From Algoriphagus alkaliphilus (GTDB taxonomy: Bacteria; Bacteroidota; Bacteroidia; Cytophagales; Cyclobacteriaceae): a stretch of 64,000 bases of DNA. The first letter of the stretch is position 1. The number at the start of each line of letters is the position of its first letter. Both the position numbers and the translations under genes were made by a program. The notes beneath the pieces were generated by a model. It was given only the letters and a program-made list of their open reading frames with translations, did not search any database and was not told the origin of the DNA. The stretch spans positions 131,373-195,372 of the forward strand of contig NZ_FMXE01000002.1 in assembly GCF_900103735.1 (NCBI RefSeq), read 5' to 3'. Shown here piece by piece: positions 18,530 to 27,357 of this stretch.

Positions 18530-19534
18530 GTGAAAAACAGGAGGATCACCGGGCTGGCATTTTTTCGATACCTGACTTTTGGGAAAGTCCTCAATTTCAT
18601 TTTGCTGAAAAGCTCTTTTCATTTGAGCCAAATCGTCCAAAGACCCATCATTTGGGGAAAACCCACAACGCTCAGCATCGAACCGACGACCTCATGCAAT
18701 CTTCGCTGCCCAGAGTGTCCATCCGGCTTGAGATCCTTCTCACGTCCCACGGGAATGCTGCAGGAAGCGCTTTATGAGAAGGTCATTGATCAGGTCAAAG
18801 GACATCTTACGTGGTTACATCTCTATTTTCAAGGTGAGCCTTTTTTGAATCCCCGGTTTCTGGAAATGGTCACCTATGCTGATCACAAACACATTTTCAC
18901 TTCTACTTCTACCAACGCGCATTATCTCGGGGAAAATCAAGTGGATGCAATTTTGAAAAGTGGGCTCAAACAGCTGATTGTATCCATGGATGGAATCACG
19001 CAAGAAGTCTATGAGCAATACCGGATAGGGGGAAGTCTGAATAAAGTTCAGGAAGGACTGAGGCGGTTGCTTTCGGAGCGAAAAAAAACCGGACAACAAT
19101 TCCCGAGAATTGTACTCCAATTTTTGGTAACAGGACAAAATGAGCATCAGCTTCCCGCCTTGAAATCTTGGGCTAAAGCTTTGGAGGTTGACGAACTCCA
19201 ACTCAAAACCACCCAAATCTATGATTTCGAAAATGGCTCTGAATTGATCCCTTCAAACCTTGGATATTCCCGTTACATTCCTGACGGGATAAGCAAATGG
19301 AAGCTGAAAAAGCAACTGGAAAACAAATGTTGGAGAATGTGGCAAGGGGCTGTGGTGACCTGGGACGGAAAGGTCGTCCCCTGTTGCTTTGACAAAGATG
19401 CCCGTCATGTGATGGGAGAGCTAGGGGAACAATCACTTAGCTCAATTTGGAATTCTTTGCCTTATTTCAATTTTCGAAAACAATTGCTAGCCGATCGCAC
19501 TCAGATCGAAATCTGTAGGAATTGTACGGAGTAA
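18530..19534 (+). CDS. Radical SAM/SPASM protein
   Basis: This 334-residue protein carries the radical SAM cluster motif CNLRCPEC (Cys56, Cys60, Cys63) in EPTTSCNLRCPECPSG. A C-terminal SPASM-like domain has several cysteines (ENKCWRMW, VVPCCFDKDARHVMGELG, IEICRNC) for auxiliary iron-sulfur clusters. Such proteins modify peptides or sugars by radical chemistry; no small precursor peptide was seen nearby, so the substrate is open. It lies between gldB and the modification methyltransferase, within the EPS region. Confidence 0.85.
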   Translation: MKNRRITGLAFFRYLTFGKVLNFILLKSSFHLSQIVQRPIIWGKPTTLSIEPTTSCNLRCPECPSGLRSFSRPTGMLQEALYEKVIDQVKGHLTWLHLYFQGEPFLNPRFLEMVTYADHKHIFTSTSTNAHYLGENQVDAILKSGLKQLIVSMDGITQEVYEQYRIGGSLNKVQEGLRRLLSERKKTGQQFPRIVLQFLVTGQNEHQLPALKSWAKALEVDELQLKTTQIYDFENGSELIPSNLGYSRYIPDGISKWKLKKQLENKCWRMWQGAVVTWDGKVVPCCFDKDARHVMGELGEQSLSSIWNSLPYFNFRKQLLADRTQIEICRNCTE

Positions 19535-19587
19535 CTTTTTTCATTTCCAAAACACTATTCAAGACAGTTTATGACAGAATTTCAAAA

Positions 19588-19622
19588 TATCTTTGTGTAA
19601 CCTTGTATAAGGTTTATATTTG
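19588..19622 (+). promoter_or_regulatory. Promoter/operator region of the modification methyltransferase
   Basis: Two exact TAnnTTTG boxes flank an inverted repeat: TATCTTTG (19588-19595), AACCTT-GTAT-AAGGTT (19599-19614) and TATATTTG (19615-19622). The second box ends 3 bases before the ATG at 19626. The palindrome between them is a natural site for autoregulation by the HTH domain of the methyltransferase. Confidence 0.5.
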
Positions 19623-19625
19623 AAA

Positions 19626-20699
19626 ATGGATAAATTCATAACTGTCGGTGAGGCGGCAAAAAGATTGGATGTAAGCGCAGAGACACTTAGGCGCTGGGAC
19701 AACAATGGAAAATTCACTTCAGTCAGACACCCTTTCAATAACTATCGGGTCTATACTGAGGATCAACTCAGTTCATTGGCAGAAGATCTTCAGCTAGAAA
19801 TTAAATATTTGAAATCTTCTGAGGTGGTTGCACTTTCGAACCCGTGTGTGATAACTGATTTTGGAAAGCTTTTTCAAATGGATGCACTAAAATTTTTACA
19901 AACCCTCGATTCTGGGAGTGTCGACCTCATTTTTGCCGATCCACCCTATAACATAGGTAAAGCAAACTGGGATTTGTTCCCATCTCAAAAGGAGTATTTG
20001 GATTGGTGCATGGAGTGGATAAAAGAATCCCATAGAACACTAAAAAAAACAGGTTCTCTGTACGTGTGTGGATTTTCCGAAATTTTGGCTGACTTAAAAT
20101 GGGTGACAAATGGAATTTTCCACAGCTCAAAATGGCTTGTTTGGTTTTACCGAAACAAAGCAAATTTGGGAAATGATTGGGGAAGATCCCATGAAAGTAT
20201 TCTACACCTTAGAAAATCAAAAGACTTTCTTTTTAATGTAGACGAGGTACGGATTCCTTATAATGAACACACCTTAAAATATCCCGAGAGGGCACAAGCT
20301 GAAAGTTCTCAATACGCAAATGGCAAAAAAAATAAACAGATTTGGAGTCCAAATCCATTAGGAGCAAAGCCAAAAGATGTATTCGAAGTACCAACGATTG
20401 CGAATGGGTCATGGGAAAGGTATCCTCACTTGACTCAAAAACCCGTGGAACTTTTAAGAAAAATAGTTTTATCCAGTTCCAACCCGGGCGATCTAATTAT
20501 TGATCCATTTGGAGGCTCCGGGACAACTTTTGCAGTCGCAGAAGCATACGGTCGCAATTGGTTAGGAACTGAATTAGAGGATGTCCACTGTCAAATAATT
20601 AAAAACCGACTAACAGACAGCGCGCATCTCCAGAGAATTAGAACTGAAAAAGACACTAAAGAATCAAACAACAGAAGGTCAAAATTACGAGGAAAATAA
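19626..20699 (+). CDS. DNA methyltransferase (N6-adenine or N4-cytosine, beta-class order) with N-terminal MerR-like HTH
   Basis: I start at the ATG at 19626 (MDKFITVGEAAKRLDV, 357 residues); a TTG two codons earlier is in frame. The first ~50 residues are a MerR/excisionase-type helix-turn-helix (VSAETLRRWDNNGKF). The catalytic motif DPPYNIG (near 105) precedes the SAM-binding motif FGGSGTT (near 295), so the domain order is that of beta-class amino-methyltransferases such as HinfI/DpnA-type enzymes. It probably protects DNA from a cognate type II endonuclease. The convergent gene is a decayed candidate for that enzyme, leaving this as an orphan. Base composition is AT-richer than the flanking EPS genes, suggesting transfer. 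Confidence 0.85.
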   Translation: MDKFITVGEAAKRLDVSAETLRRWDNNGKFTSVRHPFNNYRVYTEDQLSSLAEDLQLEIKYLKSSEVVALSNPCVITDFGKLFQMDALKFLQTLDSGSVDLIFADPPYNIGKANWDLFPSQKEYLDWCMEWIKESHRTLKKTGSLYVCGFSEILADLKWVTNGIFHSSKWLVWFYRNKANLGNDWGRSHESILHLRKSKDFLFNVDEVRIPYNEHTLKYPERAQAESSQYANGKKNKQIWSPNPLGAKPKDVFEVPTIANGSWERYPHLTQKPVELLRKIVLSSSNPGDLIIDPFGGSGTTFAVAEAYGRNWLGTELEDVHCQIIKNRLTDSAHLQRIRTEKDTKESNNRRSKLRGK

Positions 20700-21171
20700 C
20701 ACCCAGATATCCTTGGTAATTAGTTCAGAAAACCTTTTCATATGGTTTGAATAAGGCATTTTTTGAACATTTGGCGGAGGATCCAAATAGTAAATTCCTT
20801 CCAAGGGAGTTAAAAACTGGGAGTAAACCATGAATAAACCAGATACTAAGGTAAAGGATATGCCTCCACTTTCTTTTCTCTGAACGTCGTTTAGAAAAAT
20901 CCCTATTACCTTTTGCGGATGGCCTACAAATCTCTCAAGGAGGATCTTATCTATAAAAATTTTTCCCATTCTGTCTTTAGAAGTTGTTTTAGCCGAAACT
21001 CAAGAATTTTTCAAAGCCATCTGTTTTTTGCTTTGAAATTTTGTAATCTCCCGAAATTTGACTGTGTGTTGTAGTAAGATTTAAATATTCTAAGGCCCTA
21101 TATCCGGTGTTAAAAAAATCTAGGAGGTTACCTTTTTTTACCTTTAGTTGTTCTTGAAGACTATTTGCCAT
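20685..21171 (-). pseudogene. Probable type II restriction endonuclease remnant, frameshifted
   Basis: An ATG at 21171 opens 60 residues (MANSLQEQLKVKKGNLLDFFN... DGFEKFLSFG) that stop at 20989. A +1 shift near 21000 continues as AKTTSKDRMGKIFIDKILLERF..., open to 20685. The joined ~155 residues read like one protein. The K-T-T-x-K-x-R motif and the convergent 15-base overlap with the methyltransferase are what one expects of a type II restriction enzyme. I cannot place it in a named family, and the N-terminal part may be missing. One inserted base would explain the break; a sequencing error is possible. Confidence 0.55.
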
Positions 21172-21188
21172 CTTTTAATTGGATTGGC

Positions 21189-21440
21189 TTAAATAATTGT
21201 TTTTTTCTTTTTTAAAACAACTATGTCTATGAAATTTTGAGGTGTTAAATGAATCAAGGCAAAAAACCGGAATTCTATCCCGAAACTTTCTCCTTCTCCC
21301 GTAAGAAAAATACTTTTTCCACCCGTTTGCTGTGGTCAACCAATTCAGGGTTTTCAATTTTTTGATCGAAACCACGGTTTCAGCATCACCCAATAAAGTA
21401 CTTTTTAGACCTATATTTGGTAGAATTAAGAAATTGACGG
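21189..21440 (-). pseudogene. Decayed coding fragments upstream of the restriction remnant
   Basis: Minus-strand frames here hold protein-like pieces split by frameshifts: STLLGDAETVVSIK, then KIENPELVDHSKRVEKVFF, then GIEFRFFALIHLTPQNFIDIV ending at a TAA at 21189-21191. At least two shifts are needed to join them. They could be the N-terminal part of the same restriction gene or a separate decayed gene. Confidence 0.35.
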
Positions 21441-21491
21441 ATTTTTAAATTCTATTTCCCCCCTAATTCACCCGGAACAGTCCTTAAAATC

Positions 21492-24077
21492 ATGGTTTTA
21501 AACATAAGAATCTGGTATTTTTTTGCCTTAATCGCCCTGCTGATAGGATCAGTACCTCAAGTCAATGCGCAGCAAAATACTGACCTGACAAGCATCAAAG
21601 TCGATGAACTCAGCGATGAACAGGTAGAAGAATTGGTCAAACGGGCCAATGAGGCCGGATTAGGAGTGGATGATTTCCTTCAGATGGCCCAACTCCGGGG
21701 AATGCCATCTGTTGAGGTAGAAAAACTCCGCAACCGTATCGGGGAACTGGACTTGGTCGGAAGTACCGGCCGAAGCACCAAGGCTTCCCGCAGAGAGCCA
21801 CGACAGCAAATGGACCTCAGCGAAATAACCCGGGGACTCTATCAACCACAGGATGAAATCCTGAATCAGGCAACGGGAGAGGAGATTTTCGGAACTTCGC
21901 TTTTCTATCAGAAAAACCGCCGACTAAGCTTTGAGCCAAGCCTCAATCAGGCGACACCGCAAAGCTATATTCTCGGTCCGGGCGATGTCATTTTTGTGGA
22001 TATCTACGGACAGTCTGAGCAATATTATGAGGCCACGGTCAATCCTGACGGCTTTGTGATTTTGGACAATATCGGACCGGTCTCAGTTTCGGGAAAAACC
22101 ATCACCGAAGCCACGGGAATCATCAAAAGCAGAGTTTCCAGATACTATCCGGGACTTTCAGGCGCCAATCCCAGCACCTTCCTACAAGTGACTTTGGGAA
22201 ATGTGCGGACAATCAAAGTGCATATTTTGGGCGAAGTCCGATTGCCCGGCACATTTACACTCAGCGCTTTTTCCACTGTTTTTAATGCGCTGTATTCTGC
22301 CGGTGGACCAAATGAAAACGGTACCATGCGCGCTATCAAAGTAATACGGAATAATAAGCCGATAGCAACGATTGATGTGTACGATTTACTCATCAACGGA
22401 ACAGCCGATTTGGATTTGCAACTTCAGGATCAGGATGTCATTCTGGTGCCCCCATTCCTGTCCAGAATCAAAGTTAAAGGAGAAGTGAAGCGCCCGATGA
22501 CTTTTGAAATCCGCCCCGAAGACACCTTTGAAAATCTCCTGAACTATGCCGGAGGATTTACAGATTTGGCGTTCAAAGATCGTGTGGCAATCTCCAGAAT
22601 CACCGGAAATCAGCGCTCGGTTTCGGATGTGTACCAAAACCAATTCAACCTTTTCCTCCTGAAAGGCGGGGATGAAATTACCGTAAGCAAAATTCTAAAC
22701 CGCTTCAGTAATCGCGTACAGATCAGAGGTGCAGTTTATAGGGAAGGCACATTTGCACTTTCCGAAGGCTTGACACTGTCACAGTTGGTAAAAAATGCCG
22801 AGGGTCTTCGAGGCGATGCCTACACCGAGCGGGCGAGCATCCTCAGAACCAAGCCGGATCTAAGTACCGAAATGATTGAAGTCAATCTGAAGGATGTTTT
22901 GGCAGGAACCGCACCGGATGTAAGGATACAGCGCGAGGATGTGATTCGAATTTCCAGCATTTATGATGTTCAGAATGAGCGCTACGTCCAGATTTTGGGC
23001 GAAGTAAAAAAGCCGGGAACCTATCCCTATTCCCAATCCATGAAGATCGAGGAACTGATCATTCTGGCGGGAGGACTACAGGAATCAGCCAATTCCCAGG
23101 ACATCGAAATCGCCAGAAGACTGGAAGATTCAGACCTTGGAACCCTTTCTGACATCATTCCTGCACGGGTCAATCCGGACCTTTCCATCAATACCAGCTC
23201 CCAATCCCTCCAGCCCTTTGATCAGGTAATCATCCGGAAAAGGGCAAATTTCACCATGCAAAGACTGGTGGCTGTAGAGGGGCAGGTGAATTCTCCGGGA
23301 ATTTTTGCCATTCAAAACAGTGTTGAACGAATCTCTGATTTGATAAATCGCGCAGGAGGACTGAATCAGTTTGCTTATTCCAAAGGCGCGACTTTGATCC
23401 GTCGGACTGAATTTTTCAACACGGAATCTGAGCAAATCAGAAGACAGCGGAACCTGGAGGCCTTGAAAATGAAGTTGATCGAAGACCCAAACAATTCCGA
23501 AGCACAGGAAGAAATGTTGCAGCGGCTTTTCCGGGACTTACCTGCGGAAAAAAACAATCCTATCGACACGAGTATTTCCAATGCCAAAAGCGAATCATTG
23601 GACCAAATAGCGGCAGGAACTCCGGGCTTTGCTGTGAAACTTAAGGAGACGGAAGCAGTAGCAATTGATTTGCAGAAAATCATCGACAATCCGGGTTCGG
23701 AAAACGACCTGATTCTCGAAGAAGGGGATATCCTCTCCATTCCAAAACTACTGCAGACTGTCCGCATGCGGGGAAATGTGGTTTACCCGACCACCCTGCG
23801 CCATGAAACAGGACGCGGTCTGAAACACTACATCAACGGGGCTGGCGGCTTTGAGCGTCGTGCCAACAAAAAACAAACCTACGTGGTCTATGCTAACGGG
23901 GCAGTGAAACGCACCAAAGGCTTTTTCGGAATCCGCAATTTCCCTCCAATCGAACCCGGAGCAGAAGTGATCGTTCCTACCAAAGGACCAAAAATGCCTA
24001 TCCGGCTGGGAGACGTGGTTGGTGTAACTACCGGCCTGGCCACGCTTGCTTTGGTACTATCCCAAATCAACAGGTAA
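21492..24077 (+). CDS. Outer-membrane polysaccharide export protein (Wza/OPX type, multi-SLBB)
   Basis: This 861-residue protein has a signal peptide (cleavage after VNAQ). A polysaccharide-export domain lies near 155-235 (YILGPGDVIFVDIYGQ). Several SLBB domains follow, marked by repeated phrases such as ILGEVRLPGTFTL, VKGEVKRPMTFEI, IRGAVYREGTFAL, ILGEVKKPGTYPY, VEGQVNSPGIFAI and MRGNVVYPTTLRH. It is far longer than E. coli Wza (~380), as is usual in Bacteroidota. It should form the periplasm-spanning/outer-membrane channel for polymer export. A hydrophobic C-terminal stretch (VGVTTGLATLALVLSQI) may be a membrane anchor. Its stop overlaps the next ATG by one base (TAATG). Confidence 0.93.
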   Translation: MVLNIRIWYFFALIALLIGSVPQVNAQQNTDLTSIKVDELSDEQVEELVKRANEAGLGVDDFLQMAQLRGMPSVEVEKLRNRIGELDLVGSTGRSTKASRREPRQQMDLSEITRGLYQPQDEILNQATGEEIFGTSLFYQKNRRLSFEPSLNQATPQSYILGPGDVIFVDIYGQSEQYYEATVNPDGFVILDNIGPVSVSGKTITEATGIIKSRVSRYYPGLSGANPSTFLQVTLGNVRTIKVHILGEVRLPGTFTLSAFSTVFNALYSAGGPNENGTMRAIKVIRNNKPIATIDVYDLLINGTADLDLQLQDQDVILVPPFLSRIKVKGEVKRPMTFEIRPEDTFENLLNYAGGFTDLAFKDRVAISRITGNQRSVSDVYQNQFNLFLLKGGDEITVSKILNRFSNRVQIRGAVYREGTFALSEGLTLSQLVKNAEGLRGDAYTERASILRTKPDLSTEMIEVNLKDVLAGTAPDVRIQREDVIRISSIYDVQNERYVQILGEVKKPGTYPYSQSMKIEELIILAGGLQESANSQDIEIARRLEDSDLGTLSDIIPARVNPDLSINTSSQSLQPFDQVIIRKRANFTMQRLVAVEGQVNSPGIFAIQNSVERISDLINRAGGLNQFAYSKGATLIRRTEFFNTESEQIRRQRNLEALKMKLIEDPNNSEAQEEMLQRLFRDLPAEKNNPIDTSISNAKSESLDQIAAGTPGFAVKLKETEAVAIDLQKIIDNPGSENDLILEEGDILSIPKLLQTVRMRGNVVYPTTLRHETGRGLKHYINGAGGFERRANKKQTYVVYANGAVKRTKGFFGIRNFPPIEPGAEVIVPTKGPKMPIRLGDVVGVTTGLATLALVLSQINR

Positions 24078-25144
24078 TGGCAGATTCAAAGCATTTTTCA
24101 GAGAATCAGTTTACGCTCAAAGAGGTCTTCAAAAACCTCGTGGAATGGTTTGGCTATTTTCTTTCCAAGTGGAAAATCCTCCTTCTCGCAGGAATCATCG
24201 GTATGGGTTTGGGCGCATTGGTTTCGATCTTTAAAAAGCCGGTTTTCCATGCCGAGACTTCCTTTGTGCTAGAAGAGGGCGAGGGCGGAGGAATCGGGCA
24301 GATGTCAGGGTTGGCATCGCTCGTCGGAGTAAACCTGGGATCCTTGGGCAGCACCAGCGGACTCTTTCAGGGTGACAACATCATGGAGCTTTACCGCTCT
24401 GACAGGATGCTCAGGGAGGCATTGCTCAGCCCCTTCAATAATAGGCAATTGTTGATTGACCGTTTTGTGGAGTTTCAGAAACTGGATCAAAAATGGGCAT
24501 CGAAAGTGAATTTTTCCGCTTTGGATTTTTCTGTTTCCAGAGAAAAATTCTCGGTCACCCAGGACTCAGTCGTGATGGAAGTATCGAAACTGATCCGTGA
24601 AAATCAGCTTTCTGTAAGCAAACCTGACCGAAAGCTCAGTATCATTCAAGTCAGCATTTCTTCGAAGGATGAGCTTTTTGCAAAGGCATTCAATGAGAAG
24701 CTGGTGGAAAAGGTGAATTCTTTCTACCTCGAAACCAAAACCAAAAAAACTGGTGAAAACCTGGCTATTCTCCAAACTCAGGCGGACAGTGTGCGGTTAA
24801 TTTTGGACCAGAGTATCGGTGCTTATGCCAGTGCCACAGACCGGGTACCCAATGCGAACCCGCTCCTGAGTTCAGCTACTGTTGAAAGCAGGAAAAGACA
24901 AATAGATGTGCAGGCAACCGGTGCGGTATATCAGGAGCTTGTCAAAAACCTGGAAATCGCCAAAGTCAATCACCGAAACAATTCCCCCTTGATCCAGATC
25001 ATCGACTCTCCGAGGCTTCCCTTGAAGCGGTCTGAGATTCGATTGGTCAAAGGAATCGTCCTCGGAGCGATCATAACCGGAATAATCGTGATTTTTGGAC
25101 TCTATTTCCGCAGGTTGTATCAAATCCATGTGCAGGAAAGCTAA
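24077..25144 (+). CDS. Chain-length determinant protein (Wzz/PCP family)
   Basis: This 355-residue inner-membrane protein has a first membrane segment near 35-52 (ILLLAGIIGMGLGALV) and a second near the C-terminus (GIVLGAIITGIIVIFGLYF), with a periplasmic domain rich in coiled coil between. It lacks a tyrosine-kinase domain. Wzz proteins act with the Wzy polymerase and outer-membrane channel to set chain length. The start overlaps the export-protein stop, so the two are co-translated. Confidence 0.88.
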   Translation: MADSKHFSENQFTLKEVFKNLVEWFGYFLSKWKILLLAGIIGMGLGALVSIFKKPVFHAETSFVLEEGEGGGIGQMSGLASLVGVNLGSLGSTSGLFQGDNIMELYRSDRMLREALLSPFNNRQLLIDRFVEFQKLDQKWASKVNFSALDFSVSREKFSVTQDSVVMEVSKLIRENQLSVSKPDRKLSIIQVSISSKDELFAKAFNEKLVEKVNSFYLETKTKKTGENLAILQTQADSVRLILDQSIGAYASATDRVPNANPLLSSATVESRKRQIDVQATGAVYQELVKNLEIAKVNHRNNSPLIQIIDSPRLPLKRSEIRLVKGIVLGAIITGIIVIFGLYFRRLYQIHVQES

Positions 25145-25157
25145 ACATTAAGCTGCC

Positions 25158-26450
25158 ATGTTTGAAAAACTAAACCTGCTCATTCCTTTTGGAAATTTCA
25201 TCCGAAACAAATCCATTCAGAATTTCCTGTTTTTGGCAATCATTCAGTCATCGAATGTGCTGATTTCGATCATTTCCATGCCTTTGCTTATCCAAAGTAT
25301 TGGCGTGGATCAGTTTGGTCTGGTCAATCTGGCCCTCTCGGTGATCATTCTGCTCAACATCCTGGTGGGCTTTGGATATAACCTCAGCGCCCCCAGAGAA
25401 GTCGCTATTCTTCAGGGAAACAAAGAGGCACTTTCACATGTGGTCTCCAATGTCTTTTCGGGAAAAGTCCTACTGGCTGCTATTGCTGCCTTTCTGATTT
25501 TGATTGGGGTTTTTGGATTCAACCTCTTCGAGGGATATCAGATGATTTTGGTTTTTTCGGTGCTGTTACTGTTCTCGGAAGCCACACTTCCGCTATGGTT
25601 TTTTCAGGGCATGGAAAAAATGAAACTGGTGTCCATCGCCAATATTTTCTCCAAACTACTCTTCCTGATGGGCATTGTCCTGTTCATTCATTCTCCCGAA
25701 CAGAGCAAATGGGTGAATTTTCTGATGGGATTCTTTGGACTTGGGATCAACTTGCTCCTGTTGGTCTATATCAATTCCATTCTTGGAATACATTTTTACC
25801 GACCCGAGTTTTCCGCTATCTGGAAAAGCCTAAAAGACAACGCATTGCTGTTTTTAAGCAATTTGGCGAGTCATATTTCCATCAATGGAGGACTTATTAT
25901 TCTGAGCTTTTTCTCCGTAGCAGAGACCCTCGGCATGTATAGCTTAGCCGAGCGGGTGATTATGGTGTTACGGATGTTTCCGGCGCTGATTATTCAGGCA
26001 ATTTTCCCAAACGCATCCCGACTTTTCAAACAAGACCAAGCTGCATTTTATGTCTTTTTAAAGCGGGTTTATTTTCGGGTTTTGGGTATTGGAGCAGTTA
26101 TTTCCACTAGCGCTTATTTCTCCGCCCCTTTTATCATCAAAGTGCTTTCCCGCTCAGACTTGGAGGAATCCGTAATTTACTTACAGATTCTATCCATCGT
26201 TCCTTTTTTGGCTTGCCTGAATATTGGCAATATCACGATAATGCTTGTTTCGGATCTGAAACAGCTGCTTTTCCGTGCTTCATGGATGATGTGCGCATAT
26301 ATGGTGACGGTCTCCTTGATTTTGACCTCCATGCTGGGTGCAGTTGGACTATGCCTTGCTATTGCTTCCACAGAAATAGTCGTGTTTTTAATCTGTCTGG
26401 TGTTGCTTTACAGACATAACCGGACATTAGTTCATGGCTTTTACTCCTGA
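25158..26450 (+). CDS. Polysaccharide flippase (Wzx, MATE/MVF-like)
   Basis: This 430-residue, strongly hydrophobic protein has about 12 membrane segments and an N-terminal PST/Wzx pattern (NFLFLAIIQSSNVLISIISMPLLIQSIGVDQFGLVNLA). It should translocate undecaprenyl-linked repeat units across the inner membrane. It follows Wzz by 13 bases and overlaps the next glycosyltransferase by 17 bases. Confidence 0.88.
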   Translation: MFEKLNLLIPFGNFIRNKSIQNFLFLAIIQSSNVLISIISMPLLIQSIGVDQFGLVNLALSVIILLNILVGFGYNLSAPREVAILQGNKEALSHVVSNVFSGKVLLAAIAAFLILIGVFGFNLFEGYQMILVFSVLLLFSEATLPLWFFQGMEKMKLVSIANIFSKLLFLMGIVLFIHSPEQSKWVNFLMGFFGLGINLLLLVYINSILGIHFYRPEFSAIWKSLKDNALLFLSNLASHISINGGLIILSFFSVAETLGMYSLAERVIMVLRMFPALIIQAIFPNASRLFKQDQAAFYVFLKRVYFRVLGIGAVISTSAYFSAPFIIKVLSRSDLEESVIYLQILSIVPFLACLNIGNITIMLVSDLKQLLFRASWMMCAYMVTVSLILTSMLGAVGLCLAIASTEIVVFLICLVLLYRHNRTLVHGFYS

Positions 26451-27357
26451 TACTTCAATCGCCATCATTTTGGTCAACTGGAACGGGTTTGATTTTACCA
26501 AGGCCTGTTTGGATTCGTTGCGCAAAGTTGATTTTCCTGATTTTAAGCTCATTTTAATAGACAATGCTTCGCAAAATCAGGAAGGTCTTCGACTGAAAAG
26601 AGCTTATCCGGAAATCGAGTTGATTGAAAATTCTGAAAATCTGGGGTTTTCGGGCGGAAATAATGTTGGAATTCGATTTGCACTTCATCAAGGCTTCTCT
26701 CATCTGATGCTTCTCAACAATGACACAATAGTCGAACCTGATTTTTTGGGAGAAATGATGCGAAAATTCCTTCAAAATCCAGGGTTGGGCATGGTGCAAC
26801 CGTTGATACTTTTTCAGCATGATCCTAAAACCATCTGGAGCGCAGGGGGAAAATGGATGCCATCGTTGGGCCGGGCCATTACCCTTGGAGATCGTGAGCC
26901 ACTTGCAGATTTTCGATGCAAAAAGGAAAATTTGGACTGGGCTACGGGTTGTTGCATGCTTATTTCCCGGGAAGCCATTTTGGCAACCGGTCTTCTCAAT
27001 GAGCAATACTTTGCCTATTTTGAAGATGTGGAATGGTCCCTCAGATTCAGAAAAGCTGGTTTTCAAATTGCTTTGGCAGAAAAAGCGGTTGTTTACCATG
27101 AAGCCGGAGCTTCATCAAAAAAGCCCCATTCAGAAGGCACTTTAAGTCCTCGGGTCTTTTATTTCAATGTGAGAAATCAATTTTTGTTGCTTAGAAGTCA
27201 AAGGATCTATTTCGGTATCGTTTATCATTTCTTCCGGTTTTTAGGTTGGGTGGGATATTTTTTGGTTCGAGGCAGGTTCAAAAAGATGAATTCTGTCCTC
27301 AAAGGAGTGCGTGATGGATTAAGTGCAGATTTACAAACAGCACCAAGATGGCCCTGA
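26434..27357 (+). CDS. Glycosyltransferase family 2 (rhamnosyltransferase-like)
   Basis: This 307-residue GT-A enzyme has the N-terminal IILVNWNGFDFTKACLDSL, NSENLGFSGGNNVG and the metal-binding LLNNDT (DxD-equivalent). ATGCCMLISREAI and YFEDVEWSLRFRKAG mark the acceptor side with the catalytic ED. It resembles WcaA/RfbF-like rhamnosyltransferases. A C-terminal hydrophobic stretch may hold it at the membrane. Start and end overlap neighbours (17 and 10 bases), so it belongs to the tight EPS operon. Confidence 0.9.
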   Translation: MAFTPDTSIAIILVNWNGFDFTKACLDSLRKVDFPDFKLILIDNASQNQEGLRLKRAYPEIELIENSENLGFSGGNNVGIRFALHQGFSHLMLLNNDTIVEPDFLGEMMRKFLQNPGLGMVQPLILFQHDPKTIWSAGGKWMPSLGRAITLGDREPLADFRCKKENLDWATGCCMLISREAILATGLLNEQYFAYFEDVEWSLRFRKAGFQIALAEKAVVYHEAGASSKKPHSEGTLSPRVFYFNVRNQFLLLRSQRIYFGIVYHFFRFLGWVGYFLVRGRFKKMNSVLKGVRDGLSADLQTAPRWP

